Positions 44,064 to 52,654 of a DNA stretch of 64,000 bases are shown here, piece after piece. A model generated the notes under the pieces. That model was not told where the DNA came from. It was given only the letters and a program-made list of their open reading frames with translations, and searched no databases. Origin of the DNA: Legionella saoudiensis (GTDB lineage: Bacteria; Pseudomonadota; Gammaproteobacteria; Legionellales; Legionellaceae); assembly GCF_001465875.1 (NCBI RefSeq), contig NZ_LN901324.1:930001-994000 (forward strand). Reading direction: 5' to 3'. Within the stretch, counting starts at the first letter, position 1; each line of letters begins with the position of its first letter. Made by a program: the position numbers and the translations under genes.

Positions 44064-46202
44064 TTATTGATTCAGCATAATACCACCCACTACTACAGCA
44101 GCACTAACTGATGCGGCGAGTATAGTTCCTTTGTTATTCCATAAGGTATTGAAAAAGGAATACCCTGTGTTTTGAGGTGTTGCCGTATGCTCCACACTTA
44201 CTTCGTTTATCACTTCTTTTTGCTTCTTCACTTGGCCACTAAGAAATGGGCATTGAGTAAAAATTTGTGTTGATAGGCGGTCTTTAACAACCCCTTTATC
44301 AACTGGAAAAACGGTTGCACGCTCAATAGATTCAGAAGCAATTTCCAACTCTTGAGCTAAATGTGGATTTAAACAAGCAATTAACGGCTCTAATCCTGCA
44401 TTAATCCCTCTTGAATGTTCCGATTGAGCACTAGTTAGCGGTGACTTTTGCAACATGGTACCCGCGATGAATAAAACCTTTAGATTTGCACTAAGTCCAA
44501 GCAATTCTTCTTGGGTTAGTCCCTCTAAAACCTCTTGGGTGCTCACGCCAGGTTTTGCAAATTGAGCCAGGAGGCTTTGCAACTTATCAAGACCTAGACC
44601 TTGACGCAATACCTGAACTAATTTATTACAATACTCAAATTGTAGGCCACAAATTGGCTTATTATCTGCCTGTGGCACTTTTGCAGCTTCCTCGAACAGA
44701 TCATCTAAAAGTTTTTGGCCTTTTTCCTGACCAAGACATTTAACAAGCAACGATAAAAGGCATGCTAAGGCATCCTTATTTACAAAAGCCTCCGGCAACA
44801 ATTGCTCAAGAATCATTTGCTCAGCAACTAATTCAGCGGTTGATAAAATAGCCGCAACATGTCCACCAGTTGAAAAGGAAGGAGCAACTAATGCACCATT
44901 AACCTTATTATCAATTAATTCATCGGCTTGAGAGATAATTGGCGAATCATCGTATTCTCTGAATATAGGTTCATTGTTGTTGTCTTTTAAATTAAAAGCA
45001 TAAGCAATGCCTTTTAAGTTATTTAAAGTCACTTCAAATGGATTAGTAAAGCGTAAAGGTAATACACTGCGTTTACTTTTGGGTTGGCTTACTCTTAAGG
45101 GCTGTACCATTTCATCTTGCAAGGCACCGGTAAGAAAATCATCGATAACCGAAGGATCTTTTTGCACTAAATCATTAACACGCTTATTCATAGCCAAGAG
45201 TGAGCCATCAAGTAAAGGACGAGGATCAAAATTATATTTTTGTAAATAATCAAAAATCACATACATCGCGTTAAAGGCTTGATTCTGTCTAAAAAGGCCC
45301 AGGCCATTAGTGTTCTTTAAATATCCAGATTGTAAAATTTGCTGTTGTCTTTTACTCTTTTCATAAAACCCACCCTCAGCAATGGCCGAAACACGAATGA
45401 TTTCCTCAGTAATACCCTGAGGTAAGATTTCTCCAGTTTCTGCATGTACTATCCATCCTAAAGGTGCATAATCTTTATTATTTAAACCAATCGCCAAACC
45501 GTTTTCTTCTTGAGTGTAAGCATTTTTATCATCCAAAACATATGATAATTTACTAATTTCACCTGTAGTAGCAGATAAACCTTGCTCATCAAAAACTTGT
45601 TGATAAGGAAGTCCTGATGTAGTTAAGCGCTGCGCCAGAAAAGCTCGGTCGTTGCTACTCATTCCAGGAGGGCAGGCCAAATAAATAAAGCCTTGCTTTT
45701 TCAACTCAAACTTCATCGCACGCCCAACATTCCACACCGGCGCATGCAAAATATCCCAAAGACCCTGTTCTCCATAAACACCAGCTTTATTCACATGAAG
45801 TAGAGGCTGAGCCCGTTCGTTTAATACTTTGGAGCGCCCTAAAGGTTGATGGCTTAAAAACTCAAGTATATTTTCGGTAGATTGCACATCTTCTTTGAAG
45901 AAAACAGCTGAGTCGTCTCCTCCTTTCGCGGGGCGCTCCACCGGGTTTTCGGCATAATTACTGCGGGTCAATTGTTGTAATAAGCCACCCCGCTGCCCTT
46001 GGCCTAAATGAAAACGAATCAATAGCGCGCCTATATTTTTAAAGCGTTCAGTAAACGCCTGAAGTGGAGTTAAACTAGAATCATCCGCAATATAGGAGCC
46101 ATTGCTAAATGATGAATCAATAAATCGGGCACCATGATATGATAAATTTACTCCATCATAATCATTTTTACCTTCTAGCATTTGCTCATAAATTGTTGGC
46201 AT
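44064..46202 (-). CDS. Candidate effector with C-terminal membrane anchor
   Basis: A 712-residue protein that I do not recognise. It has no signal peptide; one hydrophobic helix sits at the very end (about 690-710, GTILAASVSAAVVVGGIML) in a tail-anchor position. The body has no catalytic motif I can name. A 16/18 PmrA-box-like promoter with a perfect TATAAT lies upstream (46277-46309). Together with the strain context this supports a membrane-targeted Dot/Icm effector. The ATG at 46202 has a weak GAGTGAG site. It is divergent from the DDAH-like gene. Confidence 0.65.
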   Translation of the reverse strand: MPTIYEQMLEGKNDYDGVNLSYHGARFIDSSFSNGSYIADDSSLTPLQAFTERFKNIGALLIRFHLGQGQRGGLLQQLTRSNYAENPVERPAKGGDDSAVFFKEDVQSTENILEFLSHQPLGRSKVLNERAQPLLHVNKAGVYGEQGLWDILHAPVWNVGRAMKFELKKQGFIYLACPPGMSSNDRAFLAQRLTTSGLPYQQVFDEQGLSATTGEISKLSYVLDDKNAYTQEENGLAIGLNNKDYAPLGWIVHAETGEILPQGITEEIIRVSAIAEGGFYEKSKRQQQILQSGYLKNTNGLGLFRQNQAFNAMYVIFDYLQKYNFDPRPLLDGSLLAMNKRVNDLVQKDPSVIDDFLTGALQDEMVQPLRVSQPKSKRSVLPLRFTNPFEVTLNNLKGIAYAFNLKDNNNEPIFREYDDSPIISQADELIDNKVNGALVAPSFSTGGHVAAILSTAELVAEQMILEQLLPEAFVNKDALACLLSLLVKCLGQEKGQKLLDDLFEEAAKVPQADNKPICGLQFEYCNKLVQVLRQGLGLDKLQSLLAQFAKPGVSTQEVLEGLTQEELLGLSANLKVLFIAGTMLQKSPLTSAQSEHSRGINAGLEPLIACLNPHLAQELEIASESIERATVFPVDKGVVKDRLSTQIFTQCPFLSGQVKKQKEVINEVSVEHTATPQNTGYSFFNTLWNNKGTILAASVSAAVVVGGIMLNQ

Positions 46203-46276
46203 AATTCACTCACTCGTTAACTTAAGACGTCGTCACTTTTGTAAAAAAATAAGCGTGACAAATAAAATCGATATGT

Positions 46277-46309
46277 ATTATATCTGAACAATATTAAGGA
46301 AAAATTAAA
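46277..46309 (-). promoter_or_regulatory. Candidate PmrA box and -10 box
   Basis: On the minus strand TTTAATTTT-TC-CTTAATATT (46309-46290) matches the PmrA consensus at 16 of 18 positions. GTTCAGA (7 bases) then leads to TATAAT (46282-46277), about 75 bases before the ATG at 46202. The box-to-(-10) spacing is identical to the site at 4807. Confidence 0.62.
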
Positions 46310-46377
46310 TACCGCCTTGCTCTTTGGCTGATGATTTGGGATTATTTGGCAACTGAATAAAGTAAAAAGGATTTTTT

Positions 46378-47145
46378 ATGTTTCAACAAGCGATCGTCCG
46401 CACCCCGGCAGCTAGTTTAATTCATGGATTGACCTCTGCCTCACACTTAGGCCAGCCCAATTATGCAAAAGCACTTGAACAACATCAAAATTACATTGAG
46501 GCGCTGATTCATTGTGGTCTTGAAGTCACCGTTTTACCCGCTTTAGAACAATATCCTGATTCCTGTTTTGTAGAAGACCCAGCCTTACTCACAGAAAAAG
46601 TAGCTATTCTCACCTACCCAGGGGCTCCCTCCCGCCAAGGTGAAGTGGCCTTTATTGAACCAGCTATCCAAGCCTTTTATAAAGAGCGAATGCGGCAAAT
46701 AGAAATGCCTGGAACGGTTGAGGCTGGGGATGTATTACGCATCAATGATCATTTTTATATTGGCTTATCACAACGCACTAATGCCCAGGGTGCGTATCAA
46801 TTAGCTGCGATTCTAGACCAGTACGGTTACAGCAGCTCCGTCATTGAATTGAAACATTTCCTGCATTTAAAAACCGGGGTTTCTTATCTAGGGAATAATC
46901 ATATATTGGTCAATGGTGAATTAATTAGCCACCCCGCATTTAAAGATTACGAGCAAATCATCATTGCCGATAACGAAGCCTATGCGGCAAATTGCATCTG
47001 CATTAATGGTACAGTCATTATGGCTGCAGGTTTTGATTATTCTTTAAAAACAGTACAAAGCTATGGGTTTCAGGTGATCACCCTTGATATGAGTGAATTC
47101 CAAAAAATTGATGGTGGATTAAGCTGCCTTTCTTTGAGATTTTGA
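46378..47145 (+). CDS. Dimethylarginine dimethylaminohydrolase / amidinotransferase-family enzyme
   Basis: A 255-residue DDAH-type enzyme of the pentein fold. The catalytic Cys C250 sits in GGLSCLSLRF, with H163 (FLHLKTGVSY) and E115 (TVEAGDVL). The N-terminal motif CFVEDPALL matches the family. It hydrolyses methylated arginine (or arginine) to citrulline and an amine. Its stop overlaps the ATG of the permease gene by one base (TGATG), so the two are coupled. This suggests uptake or exchange of arginine or methylarginine, which would derive from host protein turnover. Confidence 0.87.
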   Translation: MFQQAIVRTPAASLIHGLTSASHLGQPNYAKALEQHQNYIEALIHCGLEVTVLPALEQYPDSCFVEDPALLTEKVAILTYPGAPSRQGEVAFIEPAIQAFYKERMRQIEMPGTVEAGDVLRINDHFYIGLSQRTNAQGAYQLAAILDQYGYSSSVIELKHFLHLKTGVSYLGNNHILVNGELISHPAFKDYEQIIIADNEAYAANCICINGTVIMAAGFDYSLKTVQSYGFQVITLDMSEFQKIDGGLSCLSLRF

Positions 47146-48508
47146 TGGCTAAGCGACCGCTCACTGCACTGGGTTTAACGCTAATTACGGTAGGCTCAGT
47201 AGACAGTATTCGGAATCTGCCCATTGCAGCACTTGTGGGGCCAGACTTATTTTTATATTTTGTTCTGGCCTTACTTTTCTTTTTATTGCCCTGCGCACTT
47301 ATTGCTACCTGGTTTGTCAAACAATCCCCTGAAGGGATTTACGGTTGGGTGAAAGCAAGCTTAGGCAAACATATGGGCTTTTTAGCGATTTGGTTTCAAT
47401 GGATGCAAAACTGCTTATTTATCCCACATTTTTAAGTTTTATCGCTGGGGCTTTTCTTTATTGTATTGATCCGCAGTTAACTCAACAAAAAAGCCTTCTT
47501 TTTATTACCATTAACGGTCTTATTTGGAGCTTAACCTGGTTCAATATCAGAGGCATTAATTTATCACATCGCATAACTATTTTATGTACTTTATGCGGTT
47601 TAATAATCCCGTTTGTCCTTATCTTGGCTATTGGCATTTTATGGCTTATAATGCACCCACAATCAATTCATCTTAGCATTCCCGCACATCAGGAAACATG
47701 GACCTCATTAACGGCCATTATCTTGTCATTTTGTGGCATTGAAGTTGCAGCGGTACATGCTCATGACAGCACCCCAGGAGCGTTTACAAAAGCCATCATG
47801 CTTTCTGTATTAATTATCTTTGCGACCATGCTTTTTGGCTCATTAACTTTAGCGATGCTCCTCTCGCCACAACAACTTAATTTTATTAGCGGCATTCCTG
47901 AACTATTCAAACTTTTTTTTAATCAAATTCATCTTGAGCGATTTAGCATACTCATTAATGCTCTTATCGTCATTGGCTGTATAGGCTGTGCGAATAGTTG
48001 GTTGAATTCTCCCTTAAAGGGGCTTTTATTTGCAAGCAAAGATATTTCTCAAGAGGAATCAAGCCCGTCTAAAACAACTCAGCTTTTATGCATACAAGCC
48101 TGTGGCGTATCATTGATTAGCACTTTATTTCTTATACTTCCTTCGATTAACACCTCTTATTGGCTTATGATTACCCTAGCAACCCAAATGTATTTGCTTA
48201 TGTATGCACTCATGTTTATTGGGGCAATCCGATTATCATGGAACCAAGGAGCATGGCAACGATGGGGTATTTTATTCTCTTCGCTAATGGGCTTAATTGG
48301 TATTGGAATCGTACTCATTGTAAGCTTCGCCCAACCCCCTGCATTCAGACAGGATTCTCAGCTATTTTATAGTCTATTACTTATTCTATGCTTGCTCCTA
48401 ATGGCTGGAACAGCGTTTTTTGGAAAAAAACTCCTTTACTATTCTTCCCAACCTCGCAGTTTAAAAAACTGGCGTTTGAAAAAAGCGACAGAAAATTCTT
48501 TGTTCTAA
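47145..48508 (+). pseudogene. APC permease interrupted by a one-base frameshift
   Basis: The first frame gives RPLTALGLTLITVGSVDSIR, continuing to IWFQWMQNCLFIPHF and a stop at 47433-47435. The second frame carries on the same protein: LLIYPTFLSFIAGAFLY to a stop at 48508. The paralogue at 31853 reads FITIWLQWIYNVVWYPTILAFIA across this point, so the break is one missing base after ATGCAAAAC near 47410. Both halves stay intact, so this may be a recent mutation or a sequencing error. The whole product would be about 450 residues, twelve helices, likely an amino-acid antiporter paired with the DDAH-like enzyme. Confidence 0.85.
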
Positions 48509-48529
48509 TTAACATAAAAGTGAGACAAG

Positions 48530-50776
48530 ATGTATATTCCACTAACAGAACCCCTATCTCCAAGATACATTTACATTAACCCTGATACCAATAAAATGCA
48601 CCTGCTGGTCCCCATTGTTGGAGGAGAAGAAATCTCTACCGATAATACATGTAAAGCCATCACTGTCTTACGCAATTTTTTTGATGGAGGGGCACAGAAT
48701 GAATTAATTACTTATAAAAACTCGCTACTCTTTGATCTTAAGTTACTTGGAGAAAACCATCCTGCATATCCTCCTAAAAAGACTCGTTTAGAACAAATAG
48801 AACTTTATATACAAGCCATTTCAGCCATGCAAAACCATTATAGCCAAGCGATTAATGCCTTATTGGAAAAAGCATCCAATTTATATGCTATTCAATTGCG
48901 ACCAAGAGAGCCCGATCCGCTTTCTAAGGTAATTAATCCATTATTTACTGTTGAGCGAAGAAATGATGCGACAGGAACCCCGCTTTCGGCTTTGTACAAT
49001 GCCATGTATGAAGCCTATCCGTATATTGAAACAGCGCAAGTTAATTTGCAGAGCTTCTTAATCCAAAAGGTATTAGAGACTTTACCTGCCAACCCCAATT
49101 TTGCACACATTCAAGAAGCGTTAACAACCCAATGCTTAATCTTATTGGGCCATTCTATTGATTTTACTCGACGTTCAAATAGCGAGCAGGTTACCCAAGC
49201 GACAATCGATGTCTATATGAATTTTAATAATAATGCAACACCTCAGGACTATATTGAAGCGCTACTGGCTGCTTGCGCACCTTATCTGTGGAATGACCTA
49301 CCAATTCCTCCTTTTTATGGTGTTCTGGCTCGCCAAGAAAAAGCTGAGCGGACAGAGCGCTTATCCATACTCACTCAATTCTTTTTAGCTATTCTTAATG
49401 TTTATTGTAAAATCAAAGGCATTAGTAATAAAAATTTTGGCGCCGTTCTTGATAAAGATCCCGAATTGAGCCGGGAGCTGGTTAAGATGATTTGCAATGC
49501 GTTAATTAAAGAAAAAGATGTTGAACAAGAAATTTGTACCTTTTTAAATGTCAATATCAACAAATTCAACTTATTAACCTTCTTAGATCACAATGATTTA
49601 ATTGAAGTAAAGCAAAAATTTACCCTTACTTATCATACGGTTACTGCCATTAACGAAAATCCTCACATGGATGATTTTATGATTTTAAATAGCGAAGCCC
49701 AAGGAGAGTCTTGTAGGTTTGTAACTCACCAAGGCGCTATTTGTGTGAATTTTGCAGAAATTATAGATTCCGCCCTTCCAAATCAAAACTATTTTTCGAG
49801 TATTCGTGCGGATTTTTTAGGACATTCAGCAAAGATTCCGCACAAAAATGAATGGATTTCCAGCGTAGCCGACATAGAACTTGAGCCTCTACTTGTAAAT
49901 ATGACCGATGACCTATTTACACAGTTGCCAGAAGCTATCAAAGAAGCGTGCCGTGCTCATCCAACTTTTCAAATGCGTCAATTTTTGCATGATGTTGCTC
50001 AGGGCAAACAGTTTGAAGCTAATGCGCTTTTAACCCAGAATGCAACCAATGCCCAGAATATACTCCAAACTCCAGGCGTATTTGCCGATTACTCAGGGCG
50101 TATATTTAATTGTACTGCCTATGAATACGCCTATTGGGCAAAGGATACCCATATGCGCCGCATGCTTGAGCAACATATGGATGAGAATACTAAAGCCTTC
50201 TTATCAGCTCGTATTGAGGCAATCGAGCGTATTGATCCGGAAACTGGAAGTGCGATGGGGTTAGTGTATCAACAACATGGTAACCTTCATCGCTCCGCCC
50301 ATTTTGACTTTATGCCTTTAAGGCTGGCACTTCATCATTTCAGTGCAGGCGCTAATCAATGGTTTTTCTCTGCCCATGGCTTGATCGCATTACGAAATGC
50401 CTGGATAGCTATTGGCAAGGCGCAACGCGATGTTCCAGCCCATGTCGCCCAAGAGTATTGCCGAGCCAATCGCTCGTTTGTTCCAACACCTCAATTTAAG
50501 GAGAGTGATTTACCACGTAATTTAACATTTTATAATGAAAAAACGGGACAGGTTGAATCCTGGTTTCCTTTAACCTCATCTCAAGAAGGGCTTGGCTATA
50601 CCTTTGCGATAACACGCGGCCAAGGTAATTGTAAAGGTTGTGGATTCGAAGGTGGAATAGGTTGTGCTCAAGATTTAGCGGCATTAATTCATCTTGATGA
50701 GATAAGAACAGGAGAGCTTATGGAATCGCGTATTTCTTTAAACACAATGACTAGTTCATTGAATATGATGTTGTAG
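48530..50776 (+). CDS. Large hypothetical protein with ankyrin-like module, candidate effector
   Basis: A 748-residue soluble protein with no signal peptide or membrane helix. Near residues 480-560 a segment reads FLHDVAQGKQFEANALLTQN, then SGRIFNCTAYEYAYWAKDTH and MRRMLEQHMDENTKA. This is a module I recall from many Legionella ankyrin-type effectors. A Cys-containing stretch follows near 695 (GNCKGCGFEGGIGCAQDL). The rest is unrecognised. It starts 22 bases after the broken permease, so it could share that transcript or have its own promoter. No name can be given with confidence. Confidence 0.65.
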   Translation: MYIPLTEPLSPRYIYINPDTNKMHLLVPIVGGEEISTDNTCKAITVLRNFFDGGAQNELITYKNSLLFDLKLLGENHPAYPPKKTRLEQIELYIQAISAMQNHYSQAINALLEKASNLYAIQLRPREPDPLSKVINPLFTVERRNDATGTPLSALYNAMYEAYPYIETAQVNLQSFLIQKVLETLPANPNFAHIQEALTTQCLILLGHSIDFTRRSNSEQVTQATIDVYMNFNNNATPQDYIEALLAACAPYLWNDLPIPPFYGVLARQEKAERTERLSILTQFFLAILNVYCKIKGISNKNFGAVLDKDPELSRELVKMICNALIKEKDVEQEICTFLNVNINKFNLLTFLDHNDLIEVKQKFTLTYHTVTAINENPHMDDFMILNSEAQGESCRFVTHQGAICVNFAEIIDSALPNQNYFSSIRADFLGHSAKIPHKNEWISSVADIELEPLLVNMTDDLFTQLPEAIKEACRAHPTFQMRQFLHDVAQGKQFEANALLTQNATNAQNILQTPGVFADYSGRIFNCTAYEYAYWAKDTHMRRMLEQHMDENTKAFLSARIEAIERIDPETGSAMGLVYQQHGNLHRSAHFDFMPLRLALHHFSAGANQWFFSAHGLIALRNAWIAIGKAQRDVPAHVAQEYCRANRSFVPTPQFKESDLPRNLTFYNEKTGQVESWFPLTSSQEGLGYTFAITRGQGNCKGCGFEGGIGCAQDLAALIHLDEIRTGELMESRISLNTMTSSLNMML

Positions 50777-50901
50777 ATTAGAGGAAGCTCGGCGAAAAAC
50801 GTCAATCCGAGCAACGCGAAGGAGCTTCTAAATGTGCGTGCATTAATTCCTGTGATATTCAGGGACTCCTTAGCGTAACCCCATAGGGCGTGACGTCTTC
50901 A
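50777..50901. repeat. Intergenic REP-like remnant
   Basis: The sequence contains CGTCAATCCGAGCAACGCGAAGGA and CTCCTTAGCGTAACCCC, both reminiscent of dispersed palindromic repeats, between two convergent genes. The match to other copies here is weak. Confidence 0.35.
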
Positions 50902-52293
50902 TTATTTAGCACTCATCCACGAACCGTGTAAACCATGCGGAATTCTGCGGGGGATTTTTATCCGGGCTAAAGGCTCTTGTGTCATTTGCCGTGCATCCAA
51001 AATAACACATTCACTTTGTTTATTAACACTATCATAAACAAACAGCAGCAAATACCCATCATCCTCCGCTCTTTGTATTGCTGATGGAGCAAAAACTGCC
51101 TCGCCAATTTCTACTGTACTTCCAAATTCATGAACCTCTGAGCTTTGTTGCAGTACATCATATTTAATCAAGGCATTAAAAGCACGAGGATTTTTATTAT
51201 TAGCCGTTTTGGTTGGCGTATACACATAACGATGCATTAGACTATTACACTCATCTCGAATACGGGGAAACTCGACCATTCGATCATCCAACTGGCTATG
51301 GTTCACTGTATTTTTCTCCAAATGTATCCGAGTTCGATAAAACCTCGGCGGTAGTCCTTCCCAAGCGAGGTCTTCCGTTAAGAGAACCATTTTTTCATGA
51401 CGAACATACTCAATAGTCAACTCGGGGCCTTTCTCATAAGCATTAGCAAAATGAAAAACAAAAAAAGGCTCGGTGTCAAACCAACGTATACGACCATCAG
51501 CCCGAGACATAACTCCGATACGACTTCCTAATTCAGGCTGCCAGCCTAATACTTCACCTCCCCGCATCATCTGCTGAACATCAAAAATAACTGGGCAATC
51601 GAAAATGACGACGTACTTTTGTGTTAACACAAAATCATGAAGCATCGAGGAATGAGGCTTATCAATATCCCACTTTTGTAAGGGTTTGCCGTCTTTGTCA
51701 AAACGATATACCGTTAAATAAGGAGGCGTAAGTGCGTAATTAATACCCCATAATTCCCCACTTAATGGATCAAGCCTCATATGAGCACAAAGGTTTATTG
51801 GGGCTTCATCAACATAAGGTGCCCATTCCCCTAATGTCTCTAGCTCCTTATTTATTCTGTAGGCTGGAAAGCTTTCACTTAAAGCAAGATAGTGAGTGCC
51901 ATGCCGTATCACATGAATAAATGCTCCGTTTTTAAATGCAACAGGCTCATCTTCAGGCTCCGCCCATTGCGGATCCATAGGCTGAGGCCGCAAGACACCA
52001 CCATATAAAGCCTTCCCAGCCTGCCGCTCCTTAAGCAATGATTTAGTTTGAACAAAACGATTACGATAAGCAGCCTTTCCCTCAGCTATATACACTGCAT
52101 GAATCATTCCATCCCCATCATAAGGGTAAGTATAAGATAGAGGGGAGAATTGAGGGTTAGGCCCGTTGCGCATATAAGTACCTGCTAACTCAGCTGGAAT
52201 TTCACCAATAATCTCTAAGTTAGAACAATCCAGCTCATCTAAAACTGGGGCAAAATTGTTAGCAAGAAAGGGGTTCAGGGATTCCTTATTCAT
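50902..52293 (-). CDS. Carotenoid oxygenase (RPE65/CCD family)
   Basis: A 463-residue non-heme iron enzyme of the carotenoid cleavage dioxygenase family. The beta-propeller motif ELAGTYMRNGPNPQFSP is at the N-terminus. The four iron-binding histidines are all visible: H171 (CAHMRLDP), H219 (LHDFVL), H281 (FHFANAY) and H456 (LHGSW). It cleaves a carbon double bond in a carotenoid, apocarotenoid or stilbene. No carotenoid biosynthesis gene is in the window. The upstream region is shared with the leader and MFS gene on the other strand. Confidence 0.9.
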   Translation of the reverse strand: MNKESLNPFLANNFAPVLDELDCSNLEIIGEIPAELAGTYMRNGPNPQFSPLSYTYPYDGDGMIHAVYIAEGKAAYRNRFVQTKSLLKERQAGKALYGGVLRPQPMDPQWAEPEDEPVAFKNGAFIHVIRHGTHYLALSESFPAYRINKELETLGEWAPYVDEAPINLCAHMRLDPLSGELWGINYALTPPYLTVYRFDKDGKPLQKWDIDKPHSSMLHDFVLTQKYVVIFDCPVIFDVQQMMRGGEVLGWQPELGSRIGVMSRADGRIRWFDTEPFFVFHFANAYEKGPELTIEYVRHEKMVLLTEDLAWEGLPPRFYRTRIHLEKNTVNHSQLDDRMVEFPRIRDECNSLMHRYVYTPTKTANNKNPRAFNALIKYDVLQQSSEVHEFGSTVEIGEAVFAPSAIQRAEDDGYLLLFVYDSVNKQSECVILDARQMTQEPLARIKIPRRIPHGLHGSWMSAK

Positions 52294-52382
52294 GAATGCA
52301 CTTATATAAATTTCGTTATAATTTTTAATATAGCATGGAGGAAGTGTCCCTAAACCATTTGCAGCGTAAATTTAAAGAACAT

Positions 52383-52412
52383 TTGACATTGCATCCACAT
52401 TAAGGGTAGTAT
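52383..52412 (+). promoter_or_regulatory. Predicted sigma70 promoter for the leader/MFS transcript
   Basis: TTGACA (52383-52388), an 18-base spacer and TAGTAT (52407-52412) give a predicted start near 52419. This is about 30 bases before the leader peptide ATG. The -35 is perfect and the -10 matches at four of six. Confidence 0.62.
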
Positions 52413-52419
52413 CCCTTAA
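52400..52419. promoter_or_regulatory. Dyad operator over the -10 box
   Basis: TTAAGGG-tagtat-CCCTTAA is a perfect 7-bp inverted repeat with the proposed -10 exactly in its centre. It is placed as a repressor operator would be; the protein is unknown. Confidence 0.55.
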
Positions 52420-52450
52420 TATCAAATTAATTCTACACACTGAAAAATAA

Positions 52451-52570
52451 ATGACCAATCTTCAACAACAACAAGTTTTTGTAAACAGCCCTGCTGCGTT
52501 GTTGTCTATTGCTATTTCTTCTGTTGTGATTTCTGTGGTCGTCGTCATTCTCTATCTCTCCCTGCCCTAG
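52451..52570 (+). CDS. Val/Ile-rich leader peptide (39 aa), possible attenuator
   Basis: A 39-codon reading frame ending with SSVVISVVVVILYLSLP and a TAG at 52568-52570. Six valine codons fall in the last fifteen codons with Ile and Leu between them, as in branched-chain amino-acid operon leaders. It lies between a predicted promoter and the MFS gene. The stop codon is inside the first arm of a hairpin that interleaves with a second one (52565-52621), so ribosome position would choose the structure. Its own ribosome site is poor. It could instead be a short hydrophobic membrane peptide. Confidence 0.55.
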   Translation: MTNLQQQQVFVNSPAALLSIAISSVVISVVVVILYLSLP

Positions 52571-52621
52571 AGTTATGTCCTTGATTATTCGACCTCTCTA
52601 GGGAGGAAGCCGAATAATCAA
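52565..52621 (+). promoter_or_regulatory. Two mutually exclusive hairpins before the MFS gene
   Basis: Arm A CCCTAGAG (52565-52572) pairs with A' CTCTAGGG (52596-52603). Arm B TTGATTATTCG (52581-52591) pairs with B' CGAATAATCAA (52611-52621). Order is A-B-A'-B', so both cannot form at once. The segment CCTCTCTA (52593-52600) is also nearly complementary to the transporter's ribosome site TTAGAGGAGG (52641-52650). The absence of a U-run after B' favours translational over transcriptional attenuation. Confidence 0.6.
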
Positions 52622-52654
52622 CCAACTAGAGATTAACTATTTAGAGGAGGCGCC

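Noticed and set aside
52415..52434. PmrA-like half-sites CTTAATATC-AA-ATTAATTCT
   Set aside because: They lie downstream of the proposed -10, where an activator site would not act, and the second half-site is poor.
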